Of a DNA stretch of 11,838 nt, positions 7,391 to 11,838 are shown one piece after another. The position numbers were made by a program, and so were the translations under genes. The notes below the pieces were generated by a model, which saw only the letters and a program-made list of their open reading frames with translations, was not told the DNA's origin and ran no database searches. Source of the stretch: JAJKIP01 sp040509055 (GTDB taxonomy: Bacteria; Bacteroidota; Bacteroidia; Chitinophagales; Chitinophagaceae); the NCBI GenBank assembly GCA_040509055.1, contig JBEVLT010000412.1:1-11838 (forward strand), given 5' to 3'. Positions within the stretch are counted from its first letter, which is position 1. Each line of letters starts with the position of its first letter.

Positions 7391-8488
7391 TCAGTTGACA
7401 CGGGTCACGTTCTTCTTCAGTTCGGTTTCGAGGCTCTGCAGTTCCGTATCCAGTGTTTTGCGGCTTTGCGCACCCTCTTCGTGTATCCGTTTTACTTCGT
7501 TCAGGGTATCGATGAGCGAGCGGGTGGTTTGTTTCAGTGTTTCTACCGATACCACGGTCTTTTCGTTCTCGCGGGCTACGTCGATGCTGTTTTGCTTCAG
7601 CAGCTCGGCGTTTTTCTGGAGAATGGTATTGGTCGTGTCCGACACCTTCTTGTGCATCTCCACGTTGGCTTTCTGACGCTGCAGGGCCACGGCAATGGTA
7701 AGCTGGTTTTTCCAGACCGGGATGGTGGTGGATACGATCGATTGCGCTTTTTCCGCAATGGACGTATTGTTGTTTTGCACCACGCGGATCTGCGCCAGCG
7801 ACTGGAGCATGATAAAGCGTACTACTTTCATATCGGCCAGGCGTTTGTCCAGGCGATTTACATACTCGCGCAGGTCGGCGATCTCGTAATCGTTGTAGGC
7901 AGCCGCATTGGCCTCCATGGCTGCCAGCTTTTGCTGCAGCTCGCGGTGCCGCAGGGTGCCGGAGACGATCAGTTCCTCCATCTGCTTGATGTAATTGACA
8001 TTAGAGTCGAACATGGTCTGCAGCGAACTGTTGTCCTTGATGGAGTTGATCCGGCCGGCCTTGATCTTGTTGGTGATCTTGTCGATATTGCCGACGACGG
8101 TGTCGTATTTCTGGAAGAGCTTTTTGGCATCCATGATCAGCTTGCCCAGAAAGGGGATGCGCGACAGGAACTTTTTCAAAGGGCCCTGGTTCAGCTCATC
8201 CACATCGATATAGTTCAGCTCCGACAACAGGTCGTTGATCAGCGTGCCTACCTCGCCGGAGTTGTAGACGCGAACGGAGGTGAGAAACTCGTTGCTGTAT
8301 TTTTCCATCGAGTTCTGCACCTCCACCCCGTAGTTGAGAATGGAATTGACATCGCCCGGCTGCAGGCTTTTGCCAAGGTCCTCCAGCCGCCTGGCTTCCA
8401 GTGGCGGAATGGACTCGAGGTTGACGTTGCCTTCTTTATCGATAAGGGCCGGTGTTTGTATGGCCTGTGCCGGTGTTATGTTTTCCAT
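7391..8488 (-). CDS. telA: TelA/KlaA family toxic anion resistance protein
   Basis: A 365-residue protein, typical of the TelA (toxic anion resistance, YceH/KlaA) family. It is soluble and almost wholly helical, with long heptad-like stretches around 155-235 and 280-360. The family hallmark TTIPVWKNQL is at 254-263 (Trp259), preceded by the helix LRHRELQQKLAAMEAN (179-194). A short, more hydrophobic Gly/Pro patch (IPFLGKLIMD, 111-120) also fits the family. TelA proteins are associated with tellurite and other stress resistance and commonly sit beside terD genes; the mechanism is unknown. The gene follows the TerZ-like gene by 20 bases. I prefer the ATG at 8488 because the protein begins MENI, like the next gene (MENP), and no upstream in-frame start fits better. 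Confidence 0.93.
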   Translation of the reverse strand: MENITPAQAIQTPALIDKEGNVNLESIPPLEARRLEDLGKSLQPGDVNSILNYGVEVQNSMEKYSNEFLTSVRVYNSGEVGTLINDLLSELNYIDVDELNQGPLKKFLSRIPFLGKLIMDAKKLFQKYDTVVGNIDKITNKIKAGRINSIKDNSSLQTMFDSNVNYIKQMEELIVSGTLRHRELQQKLAAMEANAAAYNDYEIADLREYVNRLDKRLADMKVVRFIMLQSLAQIRVVQNNNTSIAEKAQSIVSTTIPVWKNQLTIAVALQRQKANVEMHKKVSDTTNTILQKNAELLKQNSIDVARENEKTVVSVETLKQTTRSLIDTLNEVKRIHEEGAQSRKTLDTELQSLETELKKNVTRVN

Positions 8489-8508
8489 GGTCTGTAGTTT
8501 TGGAATGA

Positions 8509-9123
8509 TTATAAATAATTTTGGGCTACCGTTTGCACGGTTTGTTCCAGCTTCTTGTCCTTGGTGGGCTCACCGATGGCATTGAATTTCCAATCGCCGT
8601 TTTTCTTGTAAAACACACCCATTACCATCGATACGTGGCCGGCAAAACCTGGTCCGTTGGCGATATCATAGGTGGCAAACACCTCGGTTACCCGCGATGG
8701 CGTGCCTTCGTAAATGCGGATGGAAGCAAAGGGAATGGTGCCGAAATCGTGGCCGCGAAAGCTGTTGAGCACGAAGGCCACATAGTTGACCGAAGGGTTC
8801 AGCTTCGAAAAATCGAGGGTGATCACTTCGTTGTCCAGCCCGTCGTCGCCACCCATATCGCCGGTCAGGTCGTCGCCGCTGTGTTTAATGGACCCGTCTT
8901 TGGAACGCAGGTTGCCGAAATATACCAGGTCGGTCAGTTGTTTGGAGTCGCTGTAGAGGGCGCAGCTGGCGTCCAGGTCCACTGCCTCTTTTGACTTGCT
9001 GAGGCCAAACAGTCCCTTCTTTTCGATGGCGCCCCAGTTGATGCCCACGCAGATATGCTGCAGCTTGCTGCCGTTGCTTTTTTCCAGGCTGATGCGCTGG
9101 CCTTTTTGAAGATTGATTGCCAT
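8509..9123 (-). CDS. terZ: TerZ-like TerD-domain protein
   Basis: A 204-residue TerD-domain protein. It starts MAINLQKGQR, identical over ten residues to the next TerD upstream, but is TerZ-like in having KKGLFG at 35-40, DLDASC at 49-54 and NSFRG at 120-124. TerD domains bind calcium through acidic loops. The second loop here differs: GDDLTGDMGGDDGLDNE (83-99) instead of the usual GDNLTGDGDGDDE, that is four extra residues and a changed Asn. The end carries a basic/Gln-rich tail (185-204) after the usual final strand GDWKFNAIG. It starts five bases after the stop of the TerD gene. Cytoplasmic or membrane-peripheral by family. The TerZ label rests on similarity recalled by eye, not a search. 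Confidence 0.9.
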   Translation of the reverse strand: MAINLQKGQRISLEKSNGSKLQHICVGINWGAIEKKGLFGLSKSKEAVDLDASCALYSDSKQLTDLVYFGNLRSKDGSIKHSGDDLTGDMGGDDGLDNEVITLDFSKLNPSVNYVAFVLNSFRGHDFGTIPFASIRIYEGTPSRVTEVFATYDIANGPGFAGHVSMVMGVFYKKNGDWKFNAIGEPTKDKKLEQTVQTVAQNYL

Positions 9124-9128
9124 ATGGG

Positions 9129-9683
9129 TTAGCTGTATTTGGTTAAATAATCCTGCAGGCCGCCACGCATGCCTACGCCGACGGCTTCAAATTTCCAGTT
9201 GTTGTCTTTTTTGTAGATGCGCCCGAACTCCACGGCGGTTTCGATGGAGAAATCTTCTTCCAGTTCGTATTTCAGGATCTCGCTGTTGTTGGTCGCGTCA
9301 AACACGCGGATAAAGGAGTTGCGGATCTGCCCGAAGTTTTGTTTGCGCGTTTCGCCTTCGTGTATGGTCACCACCACACAGATTTCTCTTACATCGCTGC
9401 CGATCTTTGACAGATCCACTTTTATCTGTTCGTCGTCTCCATCACCGTCGCCCGTCAGGTTGTCGCCGGTATGCTCCACGGCGCCGTCGGGCGAAACGAG
9501 GTTGTTGTAAAATACAAAGTGCTGGTCGGACAGGATCTTGCGGCTCTCGCCGAGAATGAAAATAGAGGCATCCAGGTCGAAGGCGCCGCCGGTGCTGGAA
9601 CTGTTGGTGTCCCAGCCAAGGCCGATGACGAATTTGGGTGCGTTGATGTTTTCCCGTTGTCCTTTTTGCAGGTTAATTGCCAT
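9129..9683 (-). CDS. terD: TerD/TerE calcium-binding stress protein
   Basis: A 184-residue protein covering the complete TerD domain and little else, near the usual ~190. Hallmarks in order are GLGWD (21-25), FDLDAS (35-40), the calcium loop GDNLTGDGDGDDE (73-85), the strand VVVTIHEG (103-110), NSFIRV (122-127) and WKFEAVG (163-169). All acidic ligands look intact. TerD/TerE proteins bind calcium and are central to the Ter response to tellurite, phage and other stress. Its first 11 bases overlap the end of the PRTase-like gene in a different frame, which makes ATG 9683 the natural start and suggests coupled translation. I cannot separate TerD from TerE by eye. Confidence 0.94.
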   Translation of the reverse strand: MAINLQKGQRENINAPKFVIGLGWDTNSSSTGGAFDLDASIFILGESRKILSDQHFVFYNNLVSPDGAVEHTGDNLTGDGDGDDEQIKVDLSKIGSDVREICVVVTIHEGETRKQNFGQIRNSFIRVFDATNNSEILKYELEEDFSIETAVEFGRIYKKDNNWKFEAVGVGMRGGLQDYLTKYS

Positions 9684-10518
9684 GTGATATCGTTTTATGA
9701 GAATTGGTGATCAGATAATTTTTAATGTAGTCCAGGTTGCGGGCATAGGCTTCGATGGTGTGATAGCCGTTGCCGATGGCCATGTTGTAGAGGGTGTCGG
9801 CAAAGCTTTCCGGCTGGTCCTGCATGAATATCCTGAACCCGTCAAACTCGTAGTTGAGAATGTATTTTACGATCCGGGTATTGATAAAGAAATGGCCGGA
9901 TTTGATGATCTCGTTGAGGTCAAAGATCGATTTGACGTAGGAATAATTCAGCTGGTTCTCGATGCTGGGATGGATACTGTGGTTCACCAGCTCGGCAAAG
10001 TACAGCATTACCACGGGATTGTCCAGCTCATATTCACCGATCATCTTCAGGATCATCCGTTCGTGGCTGCCGGTGATCTTGATATCGTCGAGAAACAGCA
10101 GGGTCTTGCCGGCCAGGAAATGCCGGTCGATATGAAAAGAGTCGTTGCTGATCAGGTTGATCCGTTGTTCGGCGCTCAGCTCCCCGTAATCTTCCTTATA
10201 GGTGATGGTACGGTGCACTTTTGTTTCCTGTACCACCGGCCGGCCATTCTCCGCCAGCCAGCGGTTCAGCTGGAAGACGAAATGATTTTTCATGGCAAAG
10301 GTAGCCGTGGGTATAAAGGAGTAGGGGCTGGAGATGACCACCAGCTGCTGCGCTTCGGGCAGCAGGGACAGGTAGTCGCTGATGAACCCGCGTGCCAGCT
10401 GCGTGCCGAAGTTGCGGGCCACCTTTTCGTCGCCGAACTTAAACCGGCTATACGCTTCCGGGCAGAAGCCGAAGCGGTCAGCAGCGTCGATCTTATGAAG
10501 TGAATAGGTGAGTGGCAT
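9673..10518 (-). CDS. Phosphoribosyltransferase-like protein of the ter biosynthetic module
   Basis: A 281-residue protein with a PRTase fold signature: LLFLDDIKITGSHE at 140-153, matching the PRPP-binding loop (hydrophobic strand, two Asp, then T-G). SSPYSFIPTA at 63-72 and the TYKEDYGELSAEQR stretch at 106-119 may hold the other active-site loops. PRTases of this kind, together with HAD and ATP-grasp enzymes, were proposed to make a nucleoside-like metabolite in ter loci; its structure is unknown. The frame is open back to 10881, but that part lies on the HAD gene in another frame and is Arg/Pro-rich, so I use ATG 10518, which overlaps the HAD stop by one base (TGATG). Its 3' end overlaps terD by 11 bases. 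Fold assignment fairly confident; substrate unknown. Confidence 0.85.
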   Translation of the reverse strand: MPLTYSLHKIDAADRFGFCPEAYSRFKFGDEKVARNFGTQLARGFISDYLSLLPEAQQLVVISSPYSFIPTATFAMKNHFVFQLNRWLAENGRPVVQETKVHRTITYKEDYGELSAEQRINLISNDSFHIDRHFLAGKTLLFLDDIKITGSHERMILKMIGEYELDNPVVMLYFAELVNHSIHPSIENQLNYSYVKSIFDLNEIIKSGHFFINTRIVKYILNYEFDGFRIFMQDQPESFADTLYNMAIGNGYHTIEAYARNLDYIKNYLITNSHKTISHGN

Positions 10519-11210
10519 CAGTTCAAAAGGGTTAGGATGGATGTTTGGTTGGAGTTGACCAGCAGGCTGTTGATCCCCACGGCCCGGGCGCCTTCCACAT
10601 CTGCTACCGGGTTGTCGCCCACGTGGATGATCAGGTTGCGGTCGATCTCTCCTTTCTTTATTTCGGTAATATGCTGCAGCAGGTGCTGGAACAGGTGTTT
10701 GCTGGGTTTGGACATGCCCAGCTCGTCCGAATACAGCTGGAAGTCGAAGTAGCCGGACAGCCCGATCAGCGACAGGACCTGCCGCAGGGTTTTGCCTTTG
10801 ATAAACCCGGTATTGCTCAGGATATTGAGCGTGGTGTCCTGTTGCTTCAGCGCATCCAGCACGCCGGCGGTCCGCCCGCAATACACGCCGGGCAGGTGCC
10901 GCAGCAGCAGGTCGTCCATTTCATCATAGAGCGTGGTGATGTCGATGTCTTTTAATGCAATATCGTGATCGTTGATCATGCTGATGACCATCAGGTACAT
11001 TTCTTCCGCATCGATGTTGCCACCGGTTTTTTCATTGATGGCATTGCACATCAGGTCTACCTGCCGGAAGGCCAGCTGAACTTCTTCCAGCGGTTTTTTT
11101 TTGCCGTTGAAGTGCTGGTAAAAGAAAGCCGCCCTTTCCTGTTTGAAAGAAGGGTTGGACCTGATCAGCGTCAGCCAGAGATCGAAAGAATAATGTTGGT
11201 AGCTGGCCAT
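10518..11210 (-). CDS. HAD-fold hydrolase-like protein with Trp at the second motif I position
   Basis: A 230-residue HAD-superfamily protein with a helical cap (about 20-105). Motif I is FDLWLTL (9-15): nucleophile Asp10 is present, but the next catalytic Asp of DxD is Trp12. Motif II is ILSNTG (130-135, Ser132), motif III GMSKP (165-169, Lys168) and motif IV VGDNPVAD (197-204, Asp199 and Asp204). So a phosphoaspartate could form, while the usual acid/base residue is missing; dehalogenase-like HADs also lack that Asp. Its partner is the PRTase-like gene, which it overlaps by one base, so it probably acts on the same small molecule. The frame runs open to 11345, but the extra part is unlike the family and overlaps the TerD gene; ATG 11210 starts directly before the first HAD strand. 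Confidence 0.9.
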   Translation of the reverse strand: MASYQHYSFDLWLTLIRSNPSFKQERAAFFYQHFNGKKKPLEEVQLAFRQVDLMCNAINEKTGGNIDAEEMYLMVISMINDHDIALKDIDITTLYDEMDDLLLRHLPGVYCGRTAGVLDALKQQDTTLNILSNTGFIKGKTLRQVLSLIGLSGYFDFQLYSDELGMSKPSKHLFQHLLQHITEIKKGEIDRNLIIHVGDNPVADVEGARAVGINSLLVNSNQTSILTLLN

Positions 11211-11221
11211 CCGGCACTTTG

Positions 11222-11838
11222 TTATTGAGTATAGGCATAGTTTTTCAGCACCTCTACAAAGCTGTCGGTTTGCTGGGGTTGTCCCAGCGCCCTGAACTTC
11301 CAGGTGCCGTCTTTGCGGTATACTTCGGCAAAGATCAGGGAGCACAGGCCGTTCAGGCTGGCGTCGCCGGAAAGGCTGTACCGGGCAATCTCTTTTCCGC
11401 GGTTGTCCACGGCGCGTATAAATGCGTTGTCGATCATGCCGAAATGCTGGTTGTTCTGCCGGCCCTGGTAAATGGTGACCAGGAAGACGATCTTCTGGTA
11501 TTGCTGGCCCAGCGAATCGAGCTTCACGATGATCTGTTCATCATCGCCATCGCCGGCCCCGGTACGGTTGTCGCCGGTGAGCCAGATATGGCCCGACGGA
11601 TGCCGCATGGAGTTGAAAAATATCACATCGCCTTCGTACAGTCCCATCTGCCGGCCGTTGGCCTGCACCGTCCTGCCGAGATTGGCTACTTTATCGTTGG
11701 CATCCAGCAGGAAGGCGATGGCATCCAGGTCATATTCCTGTTCTTTGCTGCCCATCAGCTTGCCGAGGAAACCGCCTGATTTCTTGCGGACGTCCCAGCC
11801 CAGCCCGATGGTAACGGTAGAAAGATCGAAAGTTTCCC
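11222..11838 (-). CDS. TerD-family protein, partial at the window edge
   Basis: The 3' part of a TerD-domain gene whose start lies beyond base 11838; about 205 residues are visible. The frame continues to the edge above the internal ATG at 11755, and there encodes TIGLGWDVRKK, the conserved beginning of a TerD domain, so the ATG at 11755 is not the start. Further hallmarks are YDLDA, the calcium loop GDNRTGAGDGDDE, VTIYQG, NAFIRA and WKFRALG. It differs from the other two by a longer segment between the first strands (a GGFLGKLMG insert and an extra stretch before the DVIFFN strand). A TerX- or TerF-like label is possible but not supported by more than family resemblance. The HAD gene begins 11 bases after its stop. 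Confidence 0.92.
   Translation of the reverse strand, partial: ETFDLSTVTIGLGWDVRKKSGGFLGKLMGSKEQEYDLDAIAFLLDANDKVANLGRTVQANGRQMGLYEGDVIFFNSMRHPSGHIWLTGDNRTGAGDGDDEQIIVKLDSLGQQYQKIVFLVTIYQGRQNNQHFGMIDNAFIRAVDNRGKEIARYSLSGDASLNGLCSLIFAEVYRKDGTWKFRALGQPQQTDSFVEVLKNYAYTQ

Larger units (their letters stand above)
75..11838 (-). other. Predicted single ter operon (at least 14 genes)
   Basis: All genes run the same way. The gaps are 1 to 29 bases, and there are overlaps of 4 bases at both ends of the YggT-like gene (4835-4838 and 5089-5092), 1 base at PRTase/HAD (10518) and 11 bases at terD/PRTase (9673-9683). No internal terminator was seen, and the only terminator lies after terC. The promoter must be upstream of the window or be a weak internal one; I saw no convincing Bacteroidota-type promoter (TTTG...TAnnTTTG) in the small gaps. 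Most starts lack a clear Shine-Dalgarno sequence. Confidence 0.8.

Noticed and set aside
7466..8497. Plus-strand open frame of 343 codons covering almost all of telA
   Set aside because: It mirrors telA codon by codon on the other strand, is rich in His/Val/Leu/Gln as expected of such mirrors, and telA has a clear family signature.
10519..10881. N-terminal extension of the PRTase-like protein by 121 residues
   Set aside because: It overlaps the HAD gene in another frame and has Arg/Pro/Gln-rich shadow composition; ATG 10518 forms a normal TGATG coupling.
11222..11755. TerD paralogue starting at the ATG at 11755
   Set aside because: The frame continues to the window edge and encodes the conserved GLGWD strand of the TerD domain, so the true start is outside the window.

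Overview
The window is most of one long minus-strand operon: thirteen complete genes and one cut by the right edge of the window, packed from about 11838 down to 75 with gaps of at most 29 bases and several overlaps. It is a Ter (tellurite/stress response) locus. The content is three TerD-family proteins, TelA, three TerY-type von Willebrand A (VWA) proteins, a PP2C phosphatase, a Ser/Thr-kinase-like protein, TerC, a phosphoribosyltransferase (PRTase)-like protein, a HAD-fold protein, a YggT-like small membrane protein and one protein I do not recognise. The host is probably a member of Bacteroidota, perhaps Chitinophagaceae. This rests on protein flavour, on gene starts mostly without a clear Shine-Dalgarno sequence, and on gene order, so genus is a guess. 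Base composition is even and fairly GC-rich, and nothing looks like a recent insertion.

Layout in the direction of transcription (high to low coordinates). (1) 11838-9673: a TerD paralogue running off the window, a HAD-fold protein and a PRTase-like protein. The last two belong to the enzyme set proposed for ter loci to make a nucleoside-like metabolite; the remaining enzymes of that set, such as ATP-grasp proteins, would be expected upstream of the window. (2) 9683-7391: TerD/TerE-like, TerZ-like and TelA. (3) 7382-6405: an unrecognised, mostly helical protein of 325 residues. (4) 6392-3789: two short TerY proteins, an 85-residue YggT-like membrane protein and a long TerY with a C-terminal metal-binding domain, the last three genes joined by ATGA overlaps. 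(5) 3787-860: PP2C phosphatase and kinase, which with the long TerY form the TerY-phosphatase-kinase triad. (6) 842-75: TerC, a polytopic membrane protein, then a perfect 11-bp-stem terminator at 1-27.

Inferred working model: calcium-binding TerD proteins and VWA (MIDAS) TerY proteins form a cytoplasmic assembly at the membrane around TerC and perhaps the YggT-like protein. Kinase and PP2C switch its phosphorylation state, TelA acts with it, and PRTase plus HAD make or modify a small molecule linked to the response. The parts that depart from the textbook ter locus are the HAD with Trp in place of the second catalytic Asp, the Ig-like module inside the cytoplasmic phosphatase, the YggT-like protein embedded between TerY genes, the unknown 325-residue protein, and a C-terminal proline-strand tail shared by the short TerY proteins. 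No terA or terB is present inside the window. There is no gene-free stretch longer than 75 bases, and I saw no RNA genes, CRISPR arrays, insertion sequences or attachment sites.
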